Shown here in pieces: positions 19,611 through 27,729 of a stretch of 64,000 nt of DNA. The stretch is from Pantoea coffeiphila (lineage in GTDB: Bacteria; Pseudomonadota; Gammaproteobacteria; Enterobacterales; Enterobacteriaceae): contig NZ_JAFBFW010000002.1 of assembly GCF_016909495.1 (NCBI RefSeq), positions 682,001-746,000 of the forward strand. Direction: 5' to 3'. Position 1 is the first letter of the stretch, and every line of letters starts with the position of its first letter. The position numbers and the translations under genes are program-made. The notes under the pieces were generated by a model. That model saw only the letters and a program-made list of their open reading frames with translations. It did no database searches and was not told the origin of the DNA.

Positions 19611-20474
19611 TTACTCCTTCGCCATAGACAATGTTCTGCGTACGGAAAAAATACCGCCGCAGGGTCCAAATAAAATTGAGATAAAGAACAGTACTGCCGC
19701 GCTCAGTACCACGGCGGGTCCGGCAGGCAGAGAGAGATAAAATGAGGCGCAAAGACCGCTAAAACTGGAAATTATTGCCAGCAGCATCGCGGCGGCGAGA
19801 GTGCCGGAGAGATGGCGACTCCAGAAGCGGGCACTGGCAGCAGGCAGCATCATCAGACCTACGCTCATTAACGTTCCCAGCACCTGGAAGCCCGCAACCA
19901 GATTGATCACCACCAGTATCAAAAAGATTCCGTGTACCAGCGGCGAGGTCCAGCGATTCTGCGCAGCAAGAAACGTAGGATCGAAAGCATCGATCACTAA
20001 TGGACGATAGATGAATGCCAGCACCAGTAACGTAATGCCGCTGATACTGCTGACCAGCAAAATTGATGGCGCATCAACGGCCAGCAGCGAACCAAATAGA
20101 ACATGAAGCAGATCGACACTGGAACCGCGCAGGGAAACCAGCGTAACCCCTAGCGCCAGCGAACCAAGATAGAAACCGGCAAAACTGGCATCTTCCCGCA
20201 GCGGTGTATAGCGGCTGACCGCGCCGGACAGCAGTGCTACCGTCAGCCCGGCAATCGCACCACCGATACCCATTGCCACCAGAGACAGTCCCGAGATCAA
20301 ATAGCCAATAGCCGCACCGGGGAGCACCGCGTGGGACAATGCATCCCCTACCAGGCTCATACGTCGAAGCAGTAAAAAAACGCCGAGTGGCGTTGCACTA
20401 ATCGAAAGAGCGACACAGGCCACCAGCGCACGGCGCATGAAACCAAATTCGATAAAAGGCTCAATAAGTATCAT
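19611..20474 (-). CDS. Metal ABC transporter permease (ZnuB/ABC-3 family)
   Basis: 287 residues, hydrophobic throughout with about eight membrane segments. The ABC-3 signature GDALSHAVLPGAAIGY is near residue 43. It is the membrane channel of the zinc-type importer. Its start overlaps the end of the ATPase gene by four bases and its stop is four bases from the binding-protein start, so the three genes form one operon. Confidence 0.92.
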   Translation of the reverse strand: MILIEPFIEFGFMRRALVACVALSISATPLGVFLLLRRMSLVGDALSHAVLPGAAIGYLISGLSLVAMGIGGAIAGLTVALLSGAVSRYTPLREDASFAGFYLGSLALGVTLVSLRGSSVDLLHVLFGSLLAVDAPSILLVSSISGITLLVLAFIYRPLVIDAFDPTFLAAQNRWTSPLVHGIFLILVVINLVAGFQVLGTLMSVGLMMLPAASARFWSRHLSGTLAAAMLLAIISSFSGLCASFYLSLPAGPAVVLSAAVLFFISILFGPCGGIFSVRRTLSMAKE

Positions 20475-21160
20475 GCTCGCTCCCCCGCGCTGCGTGAAAA
20501 CTTCAGCCCCGTCACGCCGCAGCTACGGCAGGACCATTCGCTATGATTCGGTTTTAAACGCAGGACCTGAGGGAAATGATTAGCGACCGTCGCCATATCG
20601 TGCAGAACGACAATTAACGTGCAGCCGGCTCGATGGCGCTCCGCCAGCAGCTCGATAAGCAGAGCAATCGTATCGCTGTCTACGCCGCTAAACGGCTCAT
20701 CTAACAGCAACAGTTCAGCATCCTGGATCAGCAGGCGGGCAAACAGTACACGCTGCAGCTGCCCACCAGAAAGCGTACCCGGCGATGCATCGACAAACGG
20801 CAACATACGGACCCGTTCCAGGGCCTCAAAAATCTGTTTCCTTTGCTGACGATTAATAGCGCCGAACCAGCCGCACTGCCGCCAGAAGCCCATCGCGACC
20901 AGATCGAACACGGTGAGGGGAAACGTTTTTTCAAGTTCTGCATGCTGCGGTAGCCACGCAATCGTTGGGCGCGGAGTTGGCAGGCTGATACTGCCACTCA
21001 CCGGCGGGATCATGCCACACAGCGTTTTTAACAACGTCGATTTACCGCTGCCGTTATCGCCGACCAGTGCTGTCATGCTTCCCTGGGTAAACTCACCCAC
21101 CAGCTCAGGGGTGACAGCACGCTGTTGATAACCAACGACGAGTTTGTTCAGTGTAATCAT
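20471..21160 (-). CDS. Metal ABC transporter ATP-binding protein (ZnuC-like)
   Basis: 229 residues from MITLNKLVVGYQQ. Motifs are Walker A GDNGSGKST, the signature LSGGQLQRV, Walker B LLLLDEPFSG and the switch His in VVLHDMATV. Two start codons are possible; 21160 is preferred because its ATG overlaps the stop of an upstream 42-codon frame (TGATG), and no Shine-Dalgarno supports 21175. A Zur-like site precedes the operon. The gene order (ATPase, permease, binding protein) differs from canonical znuA/znuCB. Confidence 0.9.
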   Translation of the reverse strand: MITLNKLVVGYQQRAVTPELVGEFTQGSMTALVGDNGSGKSTLLKTLCGMIPPVSGSISLPTPRPTIAWLPQHAELEKTFPLTVFDLVAMGFWRQCGWFGAINRQQRKQIFEALERVRMLPFVDASPGTLSGGQLQRVLFARLLIQDAELLLLDEPFSGVDSDTIALLIELLAERHRAGCTLIVVLHDMATVANHFPQVLRLKPNHSEWSCRSCGVTGLKFSRSAGERA

Positions 21161-21288
21161 CAAGCGATCGCCCATTTTGTCATCAACAAAAGCAGCAGGA
21201 CCACTACGATGGATAGCATCGCTCTTAGCCAGGCAGGACTACTGAACAGGGTGCCGAATCGATAAAAAGGAGAGGATGGGTAGCGCAT
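21160..21288 (-). CDS. Small predicted membrane protein coupled to the zinc ABC operon
   Basis: 42 codons, MRYPSSPFYRFGTLF at the start and a single hydrophobic segment (SIVVVLLLLLM) before KWAIA. Its TGA overlaps the ATG of the ATPase gene by one base, an arrangement typical of translational coupling. It starts only 15 bases downstream of the Zur-like site, so the transcript would have almost no leader and no clear ribosome-binding site is seen. It may be a real small transporter partner or a leader that couples translation. I do not recognise a family. Confidence 0.5.
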   Translation of the reverse strand: MRYPSSPFYRFGTLFSSPAWLRAMLSIVVVLLLLLMTKWAIA

Positions 21289-21302
21289 AGCATCATTCAA
21301 TA

Positions 21303-21317
21303 TGTTATAACATAACG
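21303..21317. promoter_or_regulatory. Zur box of the zinc ABC operon
   Basis: TGTTATAACATAACG matches the Zur core TGTTATANTATAACA at 13 of 15 positions. On the minus strand a TTAGCA N17 TATAAC promoter overlaps it, so repression by promoter occlusion is plausible. Confidence 0.78.
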
Positions 21318-21573
21318 TAAATCTACTGCTAAAATTGGCGAATTGATAAGATTAAAATGTATCTAAGTATTACATTATGCCGTAACGTGTTTCGCAGTGA
21401 TTTATATAAAGAAAATTCAACAAGCGTGAAGCCACTCGAAAAAAAACGGGTCAACAAGAAATAACAATCAATTGACAAATCATAATGATAGGCTAAACCA
21501 GAATGACAACTGATTGGCTTTAGCTGTAAAAATGCGTCATCTTTATTAGCAACAATTAACTTCAGGGTGAAAA

Positions 21574-21927
21574 ATGCACAGAACTTTACCATTAAAAAAT
21601 CGTCAAAATGTCATTACTCCACTAGAGTTAATAGAGGAAATTAAACAGAACATTCCTAAAATAGAGGATGAGCTGGTCGGAAATTTGACTTGGTATTCCC
21701 CTAATGCTCGTTATGTTCCGAATAGTCTGAATGTTATTTCTCTGGAAGACTTGGGGCAATCGCGTTATAAAATGAACTATAGTTTCCTTTGGAACGTCTT
21801 CAATGCCTGTCTTGATATTGATTCAGACGAAACCACTTATAGTTCAGTCAACTTTGTGCTTTCAGATGGTGCATTGCGGTTTGATTTCATAGACAACGAG
21901 CCGGACTCTATGTCAGAAGAATTGTAA
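21574..21927 (+). CDS. Hypothetical acidic protein
   Basis: 117 residues beginning MHRTLPLKNRQNVITPLELI, with AGGGTG at a normal distance upstream. It is acidic, especially toward the C-terminus (DNEPDSMSEEL), and has no membrane segment or signal peptide. The coding region is markedly A/T-richer than the flanking zinc operon, and the 250 bases before it are also A/T-rich, which suggests acquired DNA. I recognise no family. It lies directly upstream of tomB-hha, whose products silence A/T-rich foreign DNA with H-NS. Confidence 0.55.
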   Translation: MHRTLPLKNRQNVITPLELIEEIKQNIPKIEDELVGNLTWYSPNARYVPNSLNVISLEDLGQSRYKMNYSFLWNVFNACLDIDSDETTYSSVNFVLSDGALRFDFIDNEPDSMSEEL

Positions 21928-22073
21928 TAATCAGTCAATTAGTTAACAAAAAAATGAAACTAAGTTATATTTTAAATAGATGTTTCATTTGAAGAGTAAT
22001 TATCACTTCCTGGCCAACCGAGTATAAAAGTGCTGTTAATAAGCATGTTTTTCTAGCGATGGAGGGGAAAAAG

Positions 22074-22454
22074 ATGGACGAATACTCACCGAGAAGGCAT
22101 GATATTGCACAGCTGAAATTCTTGTGTGAAAACCTGTATGATGAAAGTATGGCAACGTTAGGTGACAGCCACCACGGCTGGGTTAACGATCCTACTTCTG
22201 CCATCAACCTGCAGCTTAATGATCTGATTGAGCACATTGCTGCTTTTACTATGAATTACAAAATCAAGCACGTCGATGATACCGATCTGATTGGACAGAT
22301 TGACGATTATCTCGATGATACTTTTATGTTATTCAGCAACTACGGCATTAATGCACAGGACCTTCAGCGTTGGCAAAAATCAGCAAAACGCCTGTTCAGC
22401 ATTTTTGCAGAAGAGTGTGCGCCCGGCCAAATCCAGGCCAGCCATTCATTTTAG
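22074..22454 (+). CDS. tomB: Hha antitoxin/biofilm modulator TomB
   Basis: 126 residues starting MDEYSPRRHDIAQLKFLCE, the characteristic TomB N-terminus. The middle HGWVNDPTSAINLQLNDLIEHI and YLDDTFMLFSNYGIN blocks are conserved. GGAGGGG precedes the ATG at 22074, which is preferred over an earlier in-frame ATG. It forms a two-gene operon with hha, 27 bases downstream. TomB modulates Hha by oxygen-dependent oxidation in E. coli. Confidence 0.94.
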   Translation: MDEYSPRRHDIAQLKFLCENLYDESMATLGDSHHGWVNDPTSAINLQLNDLIEHIAAFTMNYKIKHVDDTDLIGQIDDYLDDTFMLFSNYGINAQDLQRWQKSAKRLFSIFAEECAPGQIQASHSF

Positions 22455-22481
22455 TAACCCACTACTCCTTACGGTTTAATG

Positions 22482-22700
22482 ATGACTGACAAACTTTTAA
22501 CTAAAACTGATTATCTGATGCGCCTCAGACGCTGTCGTTCTATTGACACCCTCGAGCGCGTGATTGAAAAGAACAAGTACGAATTATCTGATGACGAATT
22601 GGCTATATTTTATTCAGCAGCCGATCATCGCCTTGCTGAACTAACCATGAATAAACTTTATGACAAAGTCCCCGTTTCCGTGTGGAAATTTGTACGCTAA
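22482..22700 (+). CDS. hha: Haemolysin-expression modulator Hha
   Basis: 72 residues, same length as E. coli Hha, with [20 protein letters not shown] at the start and SVWKFVR at the end. It is a small H-NS partner that helps silence horizontally acquired and virulence genes. An ATG one codon earlier (22479) could also serve. It follows tomB in the conserved order. Confidence 0.94.
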   Translation: MTDKLLTKTDYLMRLRRCRSIDTLERVIEKNKYELSDDELAIFYSAADHRLAELTMNKLYDKVPVSVWKFVR

Positions 22701-23276
22701 CATTTAAATGATTTTGATTTAATAGAGTAGCGTGGGCAGAGCTGGCCAGGGCGTAACGGGCGACGTCCAACCAGCAGTACACCGCAAAGATTGTCCCAGA
22801 ATTCATTAAAATCAACCGCTGATGTGCAGAAAGGATGTCTGCCAGGAGTATGACATCAAGCTGAACTATAATTAATCCCAGCATTTCACAAATAATCTAT
22901 GAGGGTTGTACTCTTAACATAGTTTGTAGAGTTCAATCGCTTGTAAGACGTTGAGCAGATGATTAAATTCAACTTACAGACCGTTCAACAGCAATCGTCA
23001 CTGATTCTCGCTCGTTTAAATCAACATCGTCGCCTTTAATCGATGCTCGTTAATTCCCCACGTTAGTAATGCCCATTCTGTAGTTCAATTTCTTATGCTG
23101 TACAGTCATGATCCTCAGCCAGTGCTGTGGCTGATAACACCGTTCTCAAACCCGGCAAGCATGTTAAACATAAGAAATTATGAAGTTATGCGCGGATATG
23201 CCGCTTTTATCTCAGGAGAGTCTCAATGTGATTAGGGTAAGGCGAGAGCTAAGGAGAGAGTTACGAAAGCAGAAAT
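22701..23276. other. Gene-free stretch between hha and 4.5S RNA
   Basis: About 575 bases in which I see no credible gene. Frames present are short, lack ribosome-binding sites or lie opposite hha and 4.5S RNA. In E. coli this interval holds maa, ylaC, ylaB and ybaA, none of which is recognisable here. Composition is moderately A/T-rich with no obvious long repeat. Confidence 0.5.
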
Positions 23277-23390
23277 GGGTGGGGGCCCTGCCAGCTACAT
23301 CCCGGCACACGCGTCACTTGTTACGGCTGCTTCCTTCCGGACCTGACCGAATTCACAAATTAGCATTGCGGGAGAACCAACAGGGCCCCC
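23277..23390 (-). ncRNA. ffs: 4.5S RNA (signal recognition particle RNA)
   Basis: The 114-base RNA begins GGGGGCCCTGTTGG and ends CAGGGCCCCCACCC, which pair over the full length into the SRP hairpin. The universally conserved GGTCAGGTCCGGAAGGAAGC segment near the tip, which binds Ffh, is intact. It lies next to ybaZ in opposite orientation, as in E. coli. Confidence 0.97.
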
Positions 23391-23624
23391 ATTGACGGCC
23401 TCGGATAACCGAAGCGCAGGCGCATTATCAATGAACCCCAGGGCAATTGCAAGCCAGCCTCCGATGACCGTTTGTTTCTTGCACAATACGGGTGATATTC
23501 CCTCATTACTTACCAAATCACGCTGATTAATCAGCTCAAATACCAGCATCTGTCCTTTATACTGATCCCTTTCTGAACGGCTTCGCGATTAGTTGCTGTT
23601 TACTGCTATGGCCAGGGAGTGAAT

Positions 23625-23939
23625 TTGGACACAGAACACGATAACTTTCGCCAGCGTATCTTTCAAATCCTTGCGGCTATCCCTTACGGTTCCGTCACCA
23701 CTTACGGAGAGATTGCCCATCTGGCAGGTTCACCCAGAGCTGCACGTCAGGTTGGCGGCGTACTGAAACGCCTGCCGGAAGGTAGCAAACTCCCCTGGCA
23801 TCGGGTGATTAACCGCATGGGGGAAATTTCGCTTACGGGTGATGATTTGAGCCGACAGCGATTGGCGCTGGAAGCCGAAGGCATTGAGGTCTCACCAGAG
23901 GGTAAAGTCGATCTGAAGCGCTATCGCTGGAAGCCTTAG
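23625..23939 (+). CDS. ybaZ: Alkyltransferase-like protein Atl/YbaZ
   Basis: A non-enzymatic relative of O6-alkylguanine transferase that marks alkylated bases for nucleotide excision repair. The MGMT motif PCHRV is replaced by PWHRV, so the acceptor Cys is Trp, diagnostic of ATL proteins. The Tyr and Arg base-flipping region (GSVTTYGEIAHLAGSPRAARQVGG) is intact. No ATG is available; AGGGAG lies five bases before a TTG at 23625, preferred over the GTG at 23619 that overlaps the ribosome-binding site. About 104 residues, shorter at the N-terminus than E. coli YbaZ. Confidence 0.9.
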   Translation: MDTEHDNFRQRIFQILAAIPYGSVTTYGEIAHLAGSPRAARQVGGVLKRLPEGSKLPWHRVINRMGEISLTGDDLSRQRLALEAEGIEVSPEGKVDLKRYRWKP

Positions 23940-23942
23940 TAA

Positions 23943-23958
23943 CGCCCCCGCAGGGGCG
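23943..23958. terminator. Hairpin between convergent ybaZ and ybaY
   Basis: CGCCCC-CGCA-GGGGCG is a compact GC stem between the two stop codons. It lacks a good T tract on either strand, so it may act weakly or bidirectionally. Confidence 0.5.
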
Positions 23959-23976
23959 CTTGAGTCAACGGCTAAA

Positions 23977-24534
23977 TCAGTATGAGGTTGGTGCAGGAAC
24001 CGCCGAGGAAGGCGTAACCTGTGTAGGCGACGTTGAAGGCACCGAGGTGGCCGCCCCGTCCTGTGCCTGAAGTGGCATTGACGGTACCGGCACCAGCGTC
24101 AGATCCTGTCGCGTGCCGCCCGTAGTGACCACCTGCTTCACGGTATCGGTAATAAACAGCATTTTACCATTCAGGGTTACCGCCGCGCTAAGCAGAATGC
24201 GAGCTCCCGGCTGCACATCCGCCGGATTAAACGGCAGCACGAACTGGAACGGTGCCTGCTTGCCTTCGGTACGCGTAACTCGCTGCGAGAGCACCTTCGA
24301 CGGTGCATCGGCCAGTGACGCATCTGACAGCGTGACCGTCAGCACTGCATCAGGCGGCAGCGCGATCCGCTGACGTATCCACACCGTACCACTCACGTTT
24401 GGCTGCTGGATAACGGCCTGCTGTCCCTGTACCTGCGAACCCAAAGTTGGTGTCGGCACATCTTTGCTCTTGTCCGCACAGCCAGAGATTGCCACAGCAA
24501 GGGCGGCACTGCTCAATACAAACCAGAGTTTCAT
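23977..24534 (-). CDS. ybaY: YbaY-family lipoprotein
   Basis: 185 residues. The signal MKLWFVLSSAALAVAISGC ends in a lipobox, predicting a lipoprotein. The middle carries the YbaY domain (VSGTVWIRQRIALPPDAVLTV), a beta-rich module also found in META/HslJ-associated proteins. The C-terminal 45 residues are a low-complexity Pro/Thr/Ser/Ala tail. Function is unknown. It is divergent from tesB, as in E. coli. Confidence 0.9.
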   Translation of the reverse strand: MKLWFVLSSAALAVAISGCADKSKDVPTPTLGSQVQGQQAVIQQPNVSGTVWIRQRIALPPDAVLTVTLSDASLADAPSKVLSQRVTRTEGKQAPFQFVLPFNPADVQPGARILLSAAVTLNGKMLFITDTVKQVVTTGGTRQDLTLVPVPSMPLQAQDGAATSVPSTSPTQVTPSSAVPAPTSY

Positions 24535-24757
24535 GGATGTCTTCTCCTTTTTGATCCCTACGGCGCGATAATGCCGTTCAGGGGCAGAGCTTTACTGCCC
24601 GTAAGGCTTTAATTCTGGCACATGTTGCTGGATTTTTCCTGTTACCAGCGATTTTCATTCTTTCCGTACGAACTGCGCAGATCCCATAAACAGGCGTTGA
24701 CGCTAACTGGTCGGATCTCGCAAACTGAGCACTGAAATTTTTAAGAGGAAGCCGCAT

Positions 24758-25618
24758 ATGAGCCAGGCGCTGCAAAATTTATTAAATCTGCTCGATCTGG
24801 AAAGCCTGGAAGAGGGCTTATTCCGCGGGCAAAGTGAAGATCTTGGTCTGCGCCAGGTCTTTGGTGGCCAGGTTGTCGGCCAGGCGCTTTATGCCGCCAA
24901 ACAGACTGTTCCCAGCGAGCGTATCATCCACTCTTTTCACAGTTACTTTCTACGCCCTGGCGACAGTCAGAAGGCGATTATTTACGATGTGGAAAACCTG
25001 AGGGACGGCAACAGCTTTAGCGCCCGCCGGGTGAAGGCGGTTCAAAATGGCAAACCGATTTTTTACATGACCGCCTCATTCCAGGGCCCGGAAAGCGGCT
25101 TTGAGCATCAGAAAACGATGCCGGTGGTCCCCGGACCTGATGATTTGCCATCCGAGCACGAAATCGCGCACAAACTTGCTCCACATATCCCGGCCCCCTA
25201 TCGCGACAAATTCCTGTCGGAAAAACCGTTTGAAATCCGCCCGGTGAAATTTCATAACCCGCTAAGAGGACACGTGGACGAACCCTATCGTCACCTGTGG
25301 ATACGCGCAAACGGCACGATGCCGGAAGATAAGCGTATTCATCAGTATCTGCTCGGCTATGTGTCCGATTTCAATTTCCTGCCGGTATCGCTGCAACCGC
25401 ACGGTAAAGGCTTCCTTGAGCCGGGTATGCAGGTCGCGACCATCGACCACTCCATGTGGTTCCACCGTCCGTTTGACCTCAATGAGTGGCTGCTGTACAG
25501 CGTGGAGAGCACTTCGGCTTCCAGCGCCCGTGGTTTTGTTCGCGGCGAGTTCTACACCCAGCAGGGGACGCTGGTTGCTTCGACGGTGCAGGAAGGCGTT
25601 ATCCGCCAGCGCGAGTAA
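24758..25618 (+). CDS. tesB: Acyl-CoA thioesterase II
   Basis: TesB hydrolyses medium- and long-chain acyl-CoA. It has 286 residues, identical in length to E. coli, and a double hot-dog fold. The conserved [19 protein letters not shown] block lies near residue 30, and the catalytic region around [14 protein letters not shown] and [13 protein letters not shown] in the second half is intact. An AGAGGAAG ribosome-binding site precedes the ATG. It is divergent from ybaY. Confidence 0.95.
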   Translation: MSQALQNLLNLLDLESLEEGLFRGQSEDLGLRQVFGGQVVGQALYAAKQTVPSERIIHSFHSYFLRPGDSQKAIIYDVENLRDGNSFSARRVKAVQNGKPIFYMTASFQGPESGFEHQKTMPVVPGPDDLPSEHEIAHKLAPHIPAPYRDKFLSEKPFEIRPVKFHNPLRGHVDEPYRHLWIRANGTMPEDKRIHQYLLGYVSDFNFLPVSLQPHGKGFLEPGMQVATIDHSMWFHRPFDLNEWLLYSVESTSASSARGFVRGEFYTQQGTLVASTVQEGVIRQRE

Positions 25619-25724
25619 GGCAACCTCAGACGCTAATGACAACGGGAATCAGCGAAAACACGGACGTGCCGCTGGACTTACGGTTTGAGGGTTTGCGGTG
25701 TTACTGGGATGTATCACAAAAAAA

Positions 25725-25755
25725 GCGGGCCATAATGGCCCGCAAGATTTTTTAT
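25725..25755. terminator. Bidirectional terminator between tesB and amtB
   Basis: GCGGGCCAT and ATGGCCCGC form a 9-bp stem flanked by A-runs on the left and T-runs on the right, suiting both converging genes. Confidence 0.85.
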
Positions 25756-25796
25756 TTTTAGCGCACTACTTTCCTTTTTTTGCTTACCCGACCAGA

Positions 25797-27083
25797 TTAC
25801 TGGTTGTAAGCATTCTCGCCGTGGCTGTTGACGTCCAGACCTTCACGCTCCTGGTCTTCAGGAACACGCAGGCCAACAATCATATCCGCCACTTTGAAAC
25901 CGATAAACGCGACAACAGCGGTCCAGACAACGGTCAGCGCAACGCTTTCCAACTGCACCCAAACCTGATGCCCCATAGTCACGCCTTCTGCATAACCCAC
26001 GCCGCCCAGTGAAGAAGATGCGAACACACCGGTCAGGATACAGCCAACAATACCGCAGACGCCGTGAACACCGAACACATCACATGGGTCATCAACACGC
26101 AGCCATTTCTTCAGGGTGGTCACACCCCACAGGCCAGCCAGACCACCGACCAGACCGATAATCAGAGCACCACCGACGCCAACGTAACCACAGGCCGGGG
26201 TAATCGCTACCAGACCCGCAATCGCACCGGAACTGACGCCCAGCAGCGAAGGTTTACCGCGCAGTGCCCACTCTCCGAAGGTCCAGGTCAGCATTGCACC
26301 CGCCGTTGCTACAACGGTGTTAAGGAATGCCAGACCGGCGATTTCGTTCGCAGTACCTGCAGAACCGGCGTTGAAGCCAAACCAGCCGAAGTACAGGATT
26401 GCAGTACCGGTGAACACCATTGGCAGGTTGTGCGGTTTAAAGGCTTCTTTACCAAAGCCCGCACGTTTGCCCAGCAGGTAAGCACCGACCAGACCCGCTA
26501 CCGCAGCGTTGATGTGTACAACAGTGCCGCCCGCGAAGTCCAGCGCGCCATCCTGAGCCAGGAAACCGCCCGCCCAGACCATGTGTGCAATTGGCAGGTA
26601 AGCAAAGGTCAGCCAGATCAGTACGAAAATCAGCACGGCTGCAAAGCGGATACGCTCAGCAATAGCACCCACAATCAGACCCACGGTGATACAGGCAAAG
26701 GAAGCCTGGAACGCGACGTGGATGTACTGGTAGAAGGAACCCATCAGCGTGGTTGGCGCAATCCCTTTCAGCATCGCCCAGTCAAAGCTGCCGAAGAACG
26801 CGTTGCCTTCGCTGAAGGCCAGAGAATATCCGTAAACCATCCACACAACGCAGACCATAGCGAAGGTCATGGCCACCTGGGTCAGCATGGACAGCACGTT
26901 TTTACCGCGAATCAGACCGCCGTAAAACAGCGCAATGCCCGGAATTGTCATAAACAGCACCAGCGCGGTGCAGATCATCATAAATGCGTTGTCGGCTTTA
27001 TCCGCTACCGCCGGTGCGGCAGCCATGGCAAGCGACGGTAACAGAGCAATGCTGGCAAGGCCAAACTTAGCGAGTTTCTTCAT
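25797..27083 (-). CDS. amtB: Ammonium transporter AmtB
   Basis: AmtB is the trimeric ammonium channel used under nitrogen limitation and gated by GlnK. From MKKLAKFGLASIALLP it has 428 residues, starting with a signal peptide. Eleven membrane helices follow, with the twin pore histidines visible in YIHVAFQASFACITVG and DVFGVHGVCGIVG. It is the second gene of the glnK-amtB operon, 34 bases after glnK, under the sigma-54 promoter upstream of glnK. Confidence 0.96.
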   Translation of the reverse strand: MKKLAKFGLASIALLPSLAMAAAPAVADKADNAFMMICTALVLFMTIPGIALFYGGLIRGKNVLSMLTQVAMTFAMVCVVWMVYGYSLAFSEGNAFFGSFDWAMLKGIAPTTLMGSFYQYIHVAFQASFACITVGLIVGAIAERIRFAAVLIFVLIWLTFAYLPIAHMVWAGGFLAQDGALDFAGGTVVHINAAVAGLVGAYLLGKRAGFGKEAFKPHNLPMVFTGTAILYFGWFGFNAGSAGTANEIAGLAFLNTVVATAGAMLTWTFGEWALRGKPSLLGVSSGAIAGLVAITPACGYVGVGGALIIGLVGGLAGLWGVTTLKKWLRVDDPCDVFGVHGVCGIVGCILTGVFASSSLGGVGYAEGVTMGHQVWVQLESVALTVVWTAVVAFIGFKVADMIVGLRVPEDQEREGLDVNSHGENAYNQ

Positions 27084-27117
27084 TTTATCCCATCCCATCA
27101 CAATTCTTAGCCCCGAA

Positions 27118-27456
27118 TTACAGTGCTGCTTCGTCAGTTTCGCCGGTGCGAATACGGATCACCCGCTGCAGTTCTGCAACAAAGATTTTCCCGTCACCAA
27201 TTTTGCCGGTGTAGGCGGCTTTGCTAATTACATCAACCACTTCATCGATCTGGTCATCTGCAATCGCAATATCAATTTTTACTTTTGGCAGGAAGTTAAC
27301 GCTGTACTCAGCTCCGCGATAAAGTTCTGCATGCCCTTTTTGTCTGCCAAAACCTTTAACTTCCGTCACGGTCAGACCCTGAATGCCGATAGATGACAGT
27401 GCTTCACGCACGTCTTCCAGTTTGAACGGTTTGATTACCACGGTAACCAGCTTCAT
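27118..27456 (-). CDS. glnK: Nitrogen regulatory PII protein GlnK
   Basis: 112 residues, standard PII length. The T-loop contains the uridylylated Tyr51 within YRGAEYSVNFLPK. GlnK senses ATP/ADP, 2-oxoglutarate and glutamine status and blocks AmtB when nitrogen is plentiful. Pairing with amtB distinguishes it from GlnB. A sigma-54 promoter lies upstream. Confidence 0.97.
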   Translation of the reverse strand: MKLVTVVIKPFKLEDVREALSSIGIQGLTVTEVKGFGRQKGHAELYRGAEYSVNFLPKVKIDIAIADDQIDEVVDVISKAAYTGKIGDGKIFVAELQRVIRIRTGETDEAAL

Positions 27457-27508
27457 ACGATCCCCTCCAGTATTGAATACGGTTGTTTCACGAACACGGA
27501 TTTACTAA

Positions 27509-27524
27509 AGCAAAGGCTGTGCCA
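27509..27524 (-). promoter_or_regulatory. Sigma-54 promoter of glnK-amtB
   Basis: The minus strand reads TGGCACAGCCTTTGCT, matching the -24/-12 consensus TGGCAC N5 TTGC. It lies 53 bases upstream of the glnK start. Confidence 0.9.
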
Positions 27525-27561
27525 GAAATGAAAAACAGGCAGTTTTCAGGTGATTAGTCAG

Positions 27562-27578
27562 TGCGGATCTGAAGCGCA
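27562..27578. promoter_or_regulatory. Candidate NtrC site (proximal)
   Basis: TGCGGATCTGAAGCGCA has the TGC-N11-GCA form and 17-bp length of NtrC sites. It is centred about 55 bases upstream of the sigma-54 promoter. The match is partial. Confidence 0.5.
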
Positions 27579-27624
27579 GCCTGGGATGGGATACCGCGAA
27601 CAGAAAGCCTGTAAGAGGAGTATA

Positions 27625-27652
27625 GAAAAAACGCACCTTAACGGTGCGTTTT
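27625..27652 (-). terminator. mdlAB terminator whose stem matches the NtrC consensus
   Basis: On the minus strand ACGCACC-GTTAA-GGTGCGT is followed by six T, a standard terminator for mdlB. The stem GCACC-N5-GGTGC (27633-27647) also equals the NtrC operator core, and its position about 125 bases upstream of the glnK sigma-54 promoter suits an enhancer. Confidence 0.75.
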
Positions 27653-27729
27653 GCGTAAGTTCGGTGCATTAAGTCAGGGCAATGGTTATTTTTTCGCCTG
27701 AATTTGGTGCATAGGATGCTGCATAAAGA

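Noticed and set aside
22603..22884. 93-codon minus-strand ORF after hha
   Set aside because: Antisense to the hha 3' end, no ribosome-binding site, and no similarity seen.
23180..23395. Plus-strand ORF of 71 codons
   Set aside because: It lies over the 4.5S RNA on the opposite strand and has no ribosome-binding site or family similarity.
26064..27041. 325-codon plus-strand frame opposite amtB
   Set aside because: Antisense to a conserved membrane protein; the hydrophilic His/Gln/Thr-rich translation is the expected complement of hydrophobic codons.
27633..27647. Hairpin as only an NtrC site
   Set aside because: The six-T run on the minus strand right after the stem fits a terminator for mdlB, so it is annotated as a terminator with a possible second role.
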